64,000 nt of DNA from Burkholderiaceae bacterium 16 (GTDB lineage: Bacteria; Pseudomonadota; Gammaproteobacteria; Burkholderiales; Burkholderiaceae): the NCBI GenBank assembly GCA_000955785.1, contig JYOD01000064.1, positions 1 to 64,000 on the forward strand. The letters are read 5' to 3'. The position numbers and the translations under genes are program-made. A model generated the notes under the pieces. It searched no databases, was not told the DNA's origin, and saw only the letters and a program-made list of their open reading frames with translations. Shown in pieces: positions 42,024-50,026 of this stretch (within the stretch, counting starts at the first letter, position 1; each line of letters starts with the position of its first letter).

Positions 42024-42518
42024 TCAGTCAGGCTGCCGTGCGTTATGTATCAGTTTTGCCAGTTCTAACACTTCCGGTACGTAAGCGTCCAGTACGGCGG
42101 GATCATAGGCCGGGGTGCGCTGGGTCACCGCAAGGCGCAACAGGCCGAGCAACATGCGCATGGCGCGGGCAGTGAGGCGCGCCTCCAGCTCCCGTGCCTG
42201 CGCCGGTGCCCGGTCGCCGGACGGCACGCCCGCGATCAGGCTGGCCATCAGTTCGGGCAATTGCATGGCCAGCATCGGGACGATTTCCGAGTGCTGCTGG
42301 TGCTCATGCTCCAGGGTTTGGGTGGCGTCAAGCAGGGGGCGCACCTGTTCGCGCAGGAGCGCGACGCAGCCGATGTAGTCGGACGAGCCGTCCGCGCGCC
42401 GGCGCGCGTCGGCCAGCAGGGCACGGATCTTGTCGCTGGGACTGCTGGCGCCCGGCAACTCGATGCCGGCCAGCCAGGCGAGGTCTTCTTCGGGAATGCG
42501 GACGGAGACGGTTTGCAT
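42024..42518 (-). CDS. ribbon-helix-helix-like protein, first gene of the PspA-flotillin operon
   Basis: The 164-residue protein starts MQTVSVRIPEEDLAWLAGIE, followed by SPSDKIRALLADARRR. This is the strand-helix-helix pattern of CopG/MetJ/Arc-type DNA-binding proteins. The C-terminal 110 residues are helical with no known domain (ALLREQVRPLLDATQTLEHE and so on). The start is the ATG at 42518; a longer frame exists but lacks the conserved fold. The gene lies 64 bp before pspA on the same strand, and two direct repeats (TTGTATAC, TTGTAAAC) spaced 10 bp apart lie 55-75 bp upstream. I infer a regulator of its own operon. I do not recognise a named family. Confidence 0.7.
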   Translation of the reverse strand: MQTVSVRIPEEDLAWLAGIELPGASSPSDKIRALLADARRRADGSSDYIGCVALLREQVRPLLDATQTLEHEHQQHSEIVPMLAMQLPELMASLIAGVPSGDRAPAQARELEARLTARAMRMLLGLLRLAVTQRTPAYDPAVLDAYVPEVLELAKLIHNARQPD

Positions 42519-42572
42519 CTGGTTCTGCCTGGTTCGGATCACTGGAACCAAGCATAGGTCACTCGTCATCTC

Positions 42573-42592
42573 TTGTATACGTTTGTAAACAA
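42573..42592. promoter_or_regulatory. 10-bp-spaced direct repeats, candidate RHH operator
   Basis: TTGTATAC at 42573 and TTGTAAAC at 42583 are direct repeats exactly one helical turn apart. Together they also form a near-palindrome, TTGTATAC-GTTT-GTAAACAA. Tandem sites in phase with the helix are typical of ribbon-helix-helix regulators such as MetJ and Arc. They lie upstream of the operon that begins at 42518. Confidence 0.5.
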
Positions 42593-42602
42593 AAAATGAC
42601 AT

Positions 42603-43056
42603 TTCATCGATCCCGCGTGGCGAGCGGCGGCGGCAGGCACAACCTCAAGCGCGAGCGGTGGCGAATCGCTCGCCGCCACGCCGCAAAGCCAGGCCGGGTG
42701 CGACTCTTGGGCAAACCAGCCTTGCAAAGGCCGGGTTTATCCCCCGGATAGCCATGATGCCGTGCCCGCGTGACACGAAATTGAAATCCGCCCGGCCGAA
42801 ACTGGCGTAGCCGCCACACTCGTACTACCCTTATCAGGGCTGCAAATGCTACAATCTAAGTCTTTGATTTACATGAGCTATTGATCTCGCGGCGGAATCG
42901 CCCGCAGAGGCACGGACAGACGACGGCTCGCGGCGGTCGCGCCAGCAGGGCGCGCCCCATGCGGCCGGGCCTTAAATCCATGCGCAGATCTCCCCCGCTC
43001 GGTTCAAGACGCGTGTCCGTTGGCGCCGGGTTCGCCTCCTGCAAGACACGGAAACC
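42603..43056 (+). other. 454-bp non-coding leader region of the DEAD-box helicase gene
   Basis: No convincing ORF. TACAAT at 42850-42855 with TGC immediately before it is an extended -10; it would give a leader of about 195 nt before the helicase start. A CGCGGC-rich section near 42886-42960 could fold strongly. The first 200 bases probably contain the end of the divergent operon's promoter region. Confidence 0.5.
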
Positions 43057-44550
43057 ATGACGACTACGACCACCGACCAGACCCCCCCCGAGATCACCTT
43101 CGACAGCTTTGGCCTGGACGCCCGCATCCAGCGCGCATTGTCCGAGCAGGGCTACACCAAGCCCACGCCCATCCAGGAGCAGGCGATCCCCGTGGTCTTG
43201 CTCGGCAAGGACGTGATGGGCGCGGCGCAGACCGGCACCGGCAAGACCGCCGGCTTCGCGCTGCCGATCATCCAGCGGCTGCTGCCGATGGCCAATGCCA
43301 GCGCCTCGCCGGCGCGCCACCCGGTGCGTGCCCTGATGCTGACCCCCACGCGCGAACTGGCCGACCAGGTCTACGACAACGTGGCCCGCTACGCGCGCTT
43401 TACCGACCTGCGCAGCACGGTGGTGTTCGGCGGCGTCGACATGAACCCGCAAACCGAAGCCTTGCGCCGCGGCGTGGAAATCCTGGTAGCCACCCCGGGC
43501 CGGCTGCTCGATCACGTGCAGCAGAAATCGGTGAACCTGTCGCAAGTGCAGATGCTGGTGCTGGACGAGGCCGACCGCATGCTCGACATGGGCTTCCTGC
43601 CCGACCTGCAGCGCATCATCAACCTGCTGCCGGCACAGCGCCAGACGCTGCTGTTCTCGGCCACCTTCTCGACCGAAATCAAGCGGCTGGCCGCCAGCTA
43701 CCTGCGCGAGCCGGTCACCATCGAAGTGGCGCGCAGCAACTCGGCCAACGAGAACGTGCGCCAGACCGTGTTCCAGGTCGAAGACGGCCACAAGCAGGCC
43801 GCCGTGGTGCATCTGCTGAAGAAGCGCGCCGCCGACGGCCTGTCGCGCCAGTGCATCGTCTTCGTCAACAGCAAGATCGGCTGCTCGCGCCTGGCGCGCC
43901 ACCTGGAGCGCGAGGGCATCAACGCCGCCGCCATCCATGGCGACAAGACCCAGACCGAGCGCATGCAGACGCTCGATGGCTTCAAGCAAGGCAGTATCGA
44001 TGCGCTGGTCGCCACCGACGTGGCGGCGCGCGGCCTCGATATTCCCGACATGCCGTGCGTGATCAACTTCGACCTGCCGTACAGCGCCGAAGACTATGTT
44101 CACCGTATCGGCCGTACCGGCCGTGCCGGCGCCAGCGGCGACGCGCTGTCGATTTACGTGCCGGGCGACGAGCGCCTGCTGGTCGATATCGAGAAACTGC
44201 TCAAGCGCAGCATCCCGCGCACGCCGCTGGAGGGTTTCGATCCCACCGGTGCCAGCGCCCGTGCCGAGGAAGGCGACCGCCGCCGCGCACGCAGCAGCGA
44301 CGTGCGCCGCCCGCGCGGCAATGGCGAGAGCGAGGAACCGCGCCCGCGCCGGAACGATCCGGCCAGCTCGCGCAACGCGTTCCGTCCGTCCGACGACTCC
44401 TTCTTTTCGCGTCCTTACGAGCCGAGCAGCAGCGCGGTTGGCGCCCAGCCCGACGTGACGGATAGCAATGCCGCCGCCTTCGGCCGTGGCCGTCCGGCGC
44501 CCAAGCGGCAACTGGCGGCGCTGCTTGGCGGCGTGCCGCGCAAGTCCTGA
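43057..44550 (+). CDS. DEAD-box RNA helicase, RhlE-type
   Basis: The 497-residue protein has the motifs in order: a Q motif ending TPIQEQAIP, motif I AAQTGTGKT (about 56-64), Ia PTRELADQV, Ib TPGRLLDHV, II VLDEADRML, III SATF, V ATDVAARGLDIP and VI HRIGRTGRAG. After about residue 385 the tail is Arg- and Ser-rich (RRRARSSDVRRPRGNGESEE) and probably binds RNA. It unwinds short RNA duplexes in ribosome assembly and RNA decay. A long upstream leader and terminator hairpins suggest its own transcript. Confidence 0.95.
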   Translation: MTTTTTDQTPPEITFDSFGLDARIQRALSEQGYTKPTPIQEQAIPVVLLGKDVMGAAQTGTGKTAGFALPIIQRLLPMANASASPARHPVRALMLTPTRELADQVYDNVARYARFTDLRSTVVFGGVDMNPQTEALRRGVEILVATPGRLLDHVQQKSVNLSQVQMLVLDEADRMLDMGFLPDLQRIINLLPAQRQTLLFSATFSTEIKRLAASYLREPVTIEVARSNSANENVRQTVFQVEDGHKQAAVVHLLKKRAADGLSRQCIVFVNSKIGCSRLARHLEREGINAAAIHGDKTQTERMQTLDGFKQGSIDALVATDVAARGLDIPDMPCVINFDLPYSAEDYVHRIGRTGRAGASGDALSIYVPGDERLLVDIEKLLKRSIPRTPLEGFDPTGASARAEEGDRRRARSSDVRRPRGNGESEEPRPRRNDPASSRNAFRPSDDSFFSRPYEPSSSAVGAQPDVTDSNAAAFGRGRPAPKRQLAALLGGVPRKS

Positions 44551-44583
44551 GCCGCCGGCGCGAAGCGTTTTGCCGCACCAAAC

Positions 44584-44607
44584 AAAAGCGCCCTCGGGCG
44601 CTTTTTT
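44584..44607 (+). terminator. terminator after the DEAD-box helicase
   Basis: AAGCGCCC-TC-GGGCGCTT forms an 8-bp stem with a minimal loop followed by a T-run, 36 bp after the stop. Confidence 0.85.
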
Positions 44608-44705
44608 GTTGCCTGGAGGTCAGGTTTGCACGGGGTGCGGTTGCGCGAGGCTCCGCCAGATTCAAGGCGCAGGAAGGCCTAGAGTTGGCCTACGAGGGGG
44701 CAGGG

Positions 44706-45638
44706 TCAAGCGCCGGTCTTGTATTCCTGCGCGGTGCCCGCCGCCAGGTTCCGCGGCAGCGCGGCCCAGCCGGCCGTGGCATCGCTCAGCCAGCTGTCCA
44801 CTGATTGCGCGTGGCTCGCCAGCCCCAGGTGCGCGCCGGCCGTGCGCAGCGCCACCAGCGGATCGAGCTCGTCGATGGCCTGCGCGCCGCTTTGCTTGCT
44901 GAGCTTCTCGCCGAGCGCGTTGGTCACCACCGGCACGTGCAGGTACGACGGTGTCGGCAGCCCCAGCAGATGCTGCAGGTGGATCTGCCGCGGCGTGGAA
45001 TCGAGCAGGTCGGCACCGCGCACGATATGCGTGATGCCCTGATGGCCATCGTCGACCACCACGGCCAGTTGGTAGGCCCACAAGCCGTCGGCACGGCGCA
45101 GCACGAAGTCGCCAAGCTCGGTCGCCAGGTCCTGGCATTGCCGGCCTTGCCAGCGATCGTCGAAGCAGATCAGCGCGGCATCGCCGTCCGGCACCCGCAC
45201 CCGCCAGGCGCGCGGCGGCTTGCCGTGCAGGCCATCGCGGCAGGTGCCGGGATAAGCCAGGGTCTGGTGCCGTTCGCGCGCATGCAATAGCGAGTCCGCG
45301 ATTTCCTTGCGCGAACAGCCGCAGGGATAAATCCGATGATCGGCTTGCAGCTTGCGCAGGGCCTCGGCATAGCGCGCCTCGTGCCGGCTCTGCCACTGCG
45401 GCGGCTCGTCCGGATGCAGGCTGAGGCGGGCCAGCGCCTGCAGGATCTGCAGGTCGGCGCCGCGCACGCAGCGGGGATAGTCGATGTCTTCGACGCGCAC
45501 CAGCCAACTCCCGCGATGGGCGCGGGCGTCAAGCCAGCTGGCCAGCGCGGTGACGAGCGACCCCATATGCAGCGGGCCGGTGGGGGAGGGGGCAAAACGG
45601 CCCCGGTAGCCGGGCACCGGGCTCGGGTGGACGGACAT
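44706..45638 (-). CDS. gluQRS: glutamyl-Q tRNA(Asp) synthetase
   Basis: The 310-residue protein looks like the catalytic core of glutamyl-tRNA synthetase with no anticodon-binding domain. It has the HIGH-like PSPTGPLHMGSLVTA, the zinc-binding site YPCGCSRKE with a later YPGTC, and the KMSKS-like EKLSKQSG. It loads glutamate onto queuosine at position 34 of tRNA-Asp. A longer in-frame region is absent. Start: ATG at 45638. It is the only gene of its pathway here. Confidence 0.95.
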   Translation of the reverse strand: MSVHPSPVPGYRGRFAPSPTGPLHMGSLVTALASWLDARAHRGSWLVRVEDIDYPRCVRGADLQILQALARLSLHPDEPPQWQSRHEARYAEALRKLQADHRIYPCGCSRKEIADSLLHARERHQTLAYPGTCRDGLHGKPPRAWRVRVPDGDAALICFDDRWQGRQCQDLATELGDFVLRRADGLWAYQLAVVVDDGHQGITHIVRGADLLDSTPRQIHLQHLLGLPTPSYLHVPVVTNALGEKLSKQSGAQAIDELDPLVALRTAGAHLGLASHAQSVDSWLSDATAGWAALPRNLAAGTAQEYKTGA

Positions 45639-45650
45639 GGCGGCGGTGCG

Positions 45651-46574
45651 TTAGTCGGGCTGGCCCGGCTGTTGTTGGAGCAGGGCTTGCGCCAGGCGCG
45701 GATCTTCCAGCTTGTTGGCCCACCATTGCAGCGCCTTGCCGCGCGTACTGGTGCGCCAGGCCACCTTGAAATTGCCGGGGTTGCGCACTTCGAGGGTTTC
45801 GCGCGCCAGCAGCACGCCGCTCTCGATGAAGGGCTGCGCCATCGGCGCCGGCAGCCAGCCGCAACCCAGCCCGCGGATCTGCGCTTCGAGCTTGTCGCGC
45901 ATGGTGGGCACCACCAGCACGTCCTGCCCGGCGAGCACGCCATGGGTGCGGGCCGGCAGGTTGCGCGAGGTATCGCCCACCGCCACGATGCGGTGCTTGG
46001 CGATCTGCAGGGTGGTCAGCGGACCCGGTTCGTTCGCCAGAGGATGATGCGCGGCCACCGCGAAGACAAAGGGCATGGTGCCCAGCGGGCGTACCTGGAA
46101 ACCCTGAGTGCTCGGCGCATCGTAGGCACCGCCGATCACCAGGTCGGCGCGGCTGCTGACCAGCGCATCCCAGGCGCCGCCCAGCACCTCCTTGGCAAAG
46201 CGCAGCCGGGTGGCGGTGTTCTCGGTGTAGAAGTCGTGGATGACCGGCAGCAGGGCGCGGAAGTTGATCAGGTCGTCCACCACGATGGTCAGCGTGGCTT
46301 CCCAGCCGGTGGCCAGCCGCTTGACGCGGCGGGCCAGGTCGTCCGCGGCGTGCAGCAGGTGGCGGCCCTCGTCCAGCAGGGCGCGTCCGGCGGGGGTGAG
46401 TTCGGCGCGGTGGCGGCGGCGGTCGAACAGCAGGACGTCCAGGTCCTCCTCTAGCTTGCGCACCACGTAGGTAAGCGCCGAAGGCACTTTGCCCATCTCG
46501 TGCGCGGCGGCGGCAAAGCTGCCTTTGCGCTCGATAGCATCGAGAACTTCCAGGGATTCGAGAGAGAGTGCCAT
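45651..46574 (-). CDS. LysR-family transcriptional regulator
   Basis: The 307-residue protein starts MALSLESLEVLDAIERKGSF and has the LysR helix-turn-helix (FAAAAHEMGKVPSALTYVVR, about 20-39). It is divergent from the pirin gene across 151 bp. In many Proteobacteria a LysR gene of this type sits opposite a pirin gene and probably regulates it. A 50-codon upstream extension in frame is unlikely because the conserved start is MALSLE. GluQRS ends 12 bp from its stop but is a separate function. Confidence 0.92.
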   Translation of the reverse strand: MALSLESLEVLDAIERKGSFAAAAHEMGKVPSALTYVVRKLEEDLDVLLFDRRRHRAELTPAGRALLDEGRHLLHAADDLARRVKRLATGWEATLTIVVDDLINFRALLPVIHDFYTENTATRLRFAKEVLGGAWDALVSSRADLVIGGAYDAPSTQGFQVRPLGTMPFVFAVAAHHPLANEPGPLTTLQIAKHRIVAVGDTSRNLPARTHGVLAGQDVLVVPTMRDKLEAQIRGLGCGWLPAPMAQPFIESGVLLARETLEVRNPGNFKVAWRTSTRGKALQWWANKLEDPRLAQALLQQQPGQPD

Positions 46575-46725
46575 GTTCAGAAATTCTGAATGAATACTTC
46601 TAAGATCGTCCCGCCAAATATACGCCTGCCACCCTAAACTGCCTAGTATTGAAACGTAGTGCAAGGCCAGGGCTAGGTTGTAACCCAGCTGCTGCGCCGA
46701 TAAGGCCTGAAGGAGGGCCGTCAAA

Positions 46726-47424
46726 ATGATTGAAATCAGAAAGGCGGGCGAACGCGGTTTTGCGGATCATGGCTGGCTCAAGTCTTATCACACCTTTTCC
46801 TTCGCGGACTACTACGATCCCAAGCACGTCCAGTTCGGGCCGCTGCGCGTCATCAATGAAGACCGCGTCGCACCGGGCATGGGTTTCGGCACCCACGGCC
46901 ACCGCGACATGGAAATCATCAGCTATGTGCTGGAAGGCGAACTGGCCCACAAGGACAGCATGGGCAACGGCAGCGTGATCCGCCCCGGCGATGTGCAGCG
47001 CATGAGCGCGGGGACCGGCGTGCGCCACTCGGAGTACAACCACGCCGCGCACGACACCACGCACTTCCTGCAGATCTGGATCCTGCCGGAGAAGGCCGAT
47101 CTCGAGCCCGGCTACGAGGAAAGGCGCTTCGAGCCCGCGGAAAAGCGCGGTCGCCTGCGCCTGGTCGGCAGCCGGGACGGCGCCGAGGGCTCGGTGGTGA
47201 TCCATCAGGACATGCGCCTGTATGCTGGCCTGTTCGACGGCGACGAGTCCGCCACGCTGGCCCTGGCGCCAAAGCGGCGCGCCTATGTGCATGTGGCGCG
47301 CGGGCGTGTCACCGTCAACGGCAAGGCACTGGAGGCGGGCGATGCCGCGCAGCTGGAAGGGGCCGACGCGGTGACCCTGAGCCATGGCGATGGTGCCGAA
47401 GTGCTGGTGTTTGACCTGCCCTGA
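46726..47424 (+). CDS. pirin-family protein (YhhW-like quercetinase fold)
   Basis: The 232-residue double-cupin protein starts MIEIRKAGERGFADHGWLKS and has the N-terminal iron-binding cluster FGTHGHRDMEIISYVLEG with TGVRHSEYNH. Some members oxidise quercetin, others act as redox sensors; the role here is unknown. AAGGAGGGCCG precedes the ATG and fixes the start. It is paired with the divergent LysR gene. Confidence 0.93.
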   Translation: MIEIRKAGERGFADHGWLKSYHTFSFADYYDPKHVQFGPLRVINEDRVAPGMGFGTHGHRDMEIISYVLEGELAHKDSMGNGSVIRPGDVQRMSAGTGVRHSEYNHAAHDTTHFLQIWILPEKADLEPGYEERRFEPAEKRGRLRLVGSRDGAEGSVVIHQDMRLYAGLFDGDESATLALAPKRRAYVHVARGRVTVNGKALEAGDAAQLEGADAVTLSHGDGAEVLVFDLP

Positions 47425-47443
47425 AGCGCCGCTTGATGAGCAC

Positions 47444-47472
47444 GCAGCCCGCCCGCCATGCCGGCGGGCTGC
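47444..47472 (+). terminator. hairpin after the pirin gene
   Basis: GCAGCCCGCC and GGCGGGCTGC form a 10-bp stem around a 9-base loop; an outer pairing of AGCGCCGC with GCGGCGCT extends it. T residues follow nearby. Likely terminator. Confidence 0.7.
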
Positions 47473-47583
47473 GGCGCTTTCTCTGGGCGGGTTTGCCGTG
47501 TGCTATCGTCTCGCTATAGATAAGCGACCGGGCCGGCACACGTGCCGCCTGGCGTGCCCTGGCCTTCGACATCCACTCCAGAG

Positions 47584-48576
47584 ATGACTTTTGTATCTGT
47601 CCTCCTCGCGCTGATCGCCGAGCAGTTCCGCGCCCTGGGCCGCAACAATCCGATCTACGACATCGTGCGCGTGCTGGCCGAGCGGGCGGAGCACGCCTTC
47701 GACACCGGGCGCCCGCGCGATACGGCGCTGGCGTGGTTCACGGTGGTGCTGCCGCTGACGCTGACCGCCATGGTGGTGCACTACCTGCTGGCCTCCATCA
47801 GCGTGGCGCTCACGCTCGCCTGGAACGTCCTGCTGCTCTACCTGACCCTCGGTTTCCGGCAGTTCAGCCACTTCTTCACCGATATCCACGAAGCGCTCAA
47901 TCGCGACGACCTGCCGCGCGCCCGCGCGCTGCTCCACCAGTGGACCGGTCTTGAAACCCTTGAAATGCCTGTCACCGAGATCGTGCGGCATACGCTGGAA
48001 GCCGCCATCGTGGCGGTCCACCGGCATGTGTTCGGCGTGTTCTTCTGGTTCCTGGTGCCGATCGGCCCGGGTGGCGTCGTCTTGTACCGCATCGCCGAAT
48101 ACCTCGCGCGTCACTGGAACCTGCCTTCCACCGAGCGCAGCCCCGCGCTGGGGCGGTTTGCCGCGCGCGCCTTCTACCTGCTGGACTGGATCCCCTCGCG
48201 GCTGACCGCGGTCGGCTTTGCCATCGTCGGTAATTTCGAGGATGCGGTCTATGCCTGGCGCAACCACGCGCGCAAGTGGAACGATGCCGTCAATGGCATC
48301 CTGCTCGCCAGTGGCGGTGGTGCGCTTGGCGTGCGCCTGGGCGCGCCGCTGGCCGAGGAGGATTCCACCGTGGTGCTGCGCACCAGCCTGGCCGGCCCGG
48401 CCATCGACTATGCGCCCGGCATGGAGGACGACAGCGAGCCTGAGCCGGCCGCGCCCGAATTCGGCATGGAGCCAAACGTGCGTACGCTGCAATCGGCGAT
48501 TGGCCTGGTGTGGCGTGCCGTGGTGCTGTGGATGCTGCTGCTGGCGATGCTGTCGCTGGCGCTCTGGGTCGGCTGA
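47584..48576 (+). CDS. CobD/CbiB-family membrane protein
   Basis: The 330-residue protein resembles CobD/CbiB, which attaches aminopropanol to cobyric acid. It starts MTFVSVLLALIAEQFRALGR, then has several membrane segments (LAWFTVVLPLTLTAMVVHYL, FGVFFWFLVPIGPGGVVLYR) and ends with a hydrophobic WMLLLAMLSLALWVG. No other cobalamin gene is in the window, and the shorter, diverged active regions suggest a paralogue with another role, as seen for the AmpE-like group. The ATG at 47584 gives the family-like start. Confidence 0.85.
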   Translation: MTFVSVLLALIAEQFRALGRNNPIYDIVRVLAERAEHAFDTGRPRDTALAWFTVVLPLTLTAMVVHYLLASISVALTLAWNVLLLYLTLGFRQFSHFFTDIHEALNRDDLPRARALLHQWTGLETLEMPVTEIVRHTLEAAIVAVHRHVFGVFFWFLVPIGPGGVVLYRIAEYLARHWNLPSTERSPALGRFAARAFYLLDWIPSRLTAVGFAIVGNFEDAVYAWRNHARKWNDAVNGILLASGGGALGVRLGAPLAEEDSTVVLRTSLAGPAIDYAPGMEDDSEPEPAAPEFGMEPNVRTLQSAIGLVWRAVVLWMLLLAMLSLALWVG

Positions 48577-48601
48577 GCCGGTTTGTCATCCCGCTATCGC
48601 C

Positions 48602-48629
48602 AACGCCCGCGCTTGCCGCGGGCGTTTTG
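48602..48629 (+). terminator. terminator after the CobD/CbiB-like gene
   Basis: AACGCCCGCG and CGCGGGCGTT form a 10-bp stem around CTTGC, followed by TTGTTT. Confidence 0.8.
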
Positions 48630-48659
48630 TTTATGCGCCCTTATGTACTCTTATGCGCG

Positions 48660-48968
48660 CTAAGGCTGCCGCGGCGCCCCGCATTGCCAGCACGAATTGA
48701 ACTGCGCTTCGTGCCATTCCCCGCATGACAGGCATTGCCACCGTGGCCCCGGCTCCGGATTGGCCGCCGCGCGCAATACCGCCCAGGCCTGGGTTTCCAT
48801 GTCGTCGTCGATCAGCCAGACCTGCGGTGCGCTCTCGCGAAACGGGATATCGCCCATCGCGCCGGCGAGCCAGGTATTGCGCATTTCGGCACGGATGCCG
48901 GCGGCTTCCAGCAAGTTCTGGCAGTGTGCCGCATGGACTAGGGAAGGGGTCGACAGCAATAGTTTCAT
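48660..48968 (-). CDS. DUF2007 domain protein with C-terminal zinc ribbon
   Basis: The 102-residue protein starts MKLLLSTPSLVHAAHCQNLL, a DUF2007-type signalling domain (ferredoxin-like fold; about 1-66). It ends with a rubredoxin-like zinc ribbon, CLSCG...CWQCG, with CxxC pairs 12 residues apart. Function unknown. A short 9-codon upstream extension is possible. It lies 38 bp from the rsgA stop on the same strand, which may place it in that transcript. Confidence 0.85.
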   Translation of the reverse strand: MKLLLSTPSLVHAAHCQNLLEAAGIRAEMRNTWLAGAMGDIPFRESAPQVWLIDDDMETQAWAVLRAAANPEPGPRWQCLSCGEWHEAQFNSCWQCGAPRQP

Positions 48969-49006
48969 AGGGATCGGGCATGCCGTTGCAGGCACACCCG
49001 ATCACC

Positions 49007-50026
49007 TTACCACGGCTTTTGCTGGCGGGATTCGTGCAGCAGCTGCGTATAGAGCTGGTGGCGCCGTCCGGAGATCTCGCCTGCCTTCATCGATTCCAGC
49101 ACGCCGCAGCCGGGCTCGTTGATGTGATGGCAGTTGTAGAAGCGGCACTCGGTCAGGCGCGGACGGAATTCCGGGAAGGCACGCTCCAGCATGCCTTCGC
49201 TCAGGTGATGCAGGCCGAATTCCTGGAAGCCCGGCGAATCGATCAGGCAGCCGCGCTGGCGGGCCTGGGGATCGTTGCTTTCGCCATCCATGGTTGCGTC
49301 GCCATCCACGCTGGCCGGCAGGTGGTAGAGGCGGGTAAAGGTGGTGGTGTGCTTGCCCGAATCCAGCTTGGCCGAGATTTCCCGCGTCTGTGCTTCCACG
49401 CCGGGGATCAGCAGGTTCAGCAGCGAGGACTTGCCCATGCCCGACTGGCCGATCAGGATGCTGGCGCGGTGCGCCAGCTGCGGGCGCAGTTGCGCCAGCG
49501 TATCTTCCGGCGAGCCGTGCACCGACAGGAACAGCGTCTCGTAGCCCAGCTCCTGGTATAGCGCCAGCCGGCCGCGGGCTTCTTCCAGCCGCTCGGTCAG
49601 GTCGATCTTGTTGAGGATGATCAGTGGCCGGATGCCGAGCGCCTCGGCCGACACCAGCGCCCGCCCGAGCAGGTCTTCCGAGAAGCCCGGCTCGGTCGCC
49701 AGCACGATCACCACCTGGTCGATATTGGCCGCCAGCAGCTTGGACTTGAACTGGTCGGAGCGATGCAGCAGGTTCTTGCGCGGCTTGAAGCCGGTGATCA
49801 CGCACTGGTCGGAGGCGGCGCGCTCGATGGTGACGCGGTCGCCCACCGCGCACTCGCTGCGCTTGCCGCGCGGAAAGCCGTGCAGGCGGCTGCCGTCGTC
49901 CAGCTCGATCACATAGTGGCGGCCGTGCGCGGCGACGATCAGCGCTTCCTCGGCGGCGGCGCCATTGGCGTTGGATTTGGCAGCGCTTGCGGCGCGCTGC
50001 GGGCCTCCCCGGGCGGCGCGGCTCAT
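49007..50026 (-). CDS. rsgA: ribosome small-subunit GTPase RsgA
   Basis: The 339-residue GTPase has the circularly permuted motif order of the family: G4 ILNKIDL, then G1 GQSGMGKSS, then G3 DSPGFQEF. An N-terminal OB-fold and a C-terminal zinc site (CRFYNCHHINEPGC) are present. An unusual insert between the switch region and G3 (SVDGDATMDGESNDPQARQ) is longer than in E. coli. It helps mature the 30S subunit and releases RbfA. It overlaps the upstream M48 protease gene by four bases, so the two are translationally coupled. Confidence 0.95.
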   Translation of the reverse strand: MSRAARGGPQRAASAAKSNANGAAAEEALIVAAHGRHYVIELDDGSRLHGFPRGKRSECAVGDRVTIERAASDQCVITGFKPRKNLLHRSDQFKSKLLAANIDQVVIVLATEPGFSEDLLGRALVSAEALGIRPLIILNKIDLTERLEEARGRLALYQELGYETLFLSVHGSPEDTLAQLRPQLAHRASILIGQSGMGKSSLLNLLIPGVEAQTREISAKLDSGKHTTTFTRLYHLPASVDGDATMDGESNDPQARQRGCLIDSPGFQEFGLHHLSEGMLERAFPEFRPRLTECRFYNCHHINEPGCGVLESMKAGEISGRRHQLYTQLLHESRQQKPW

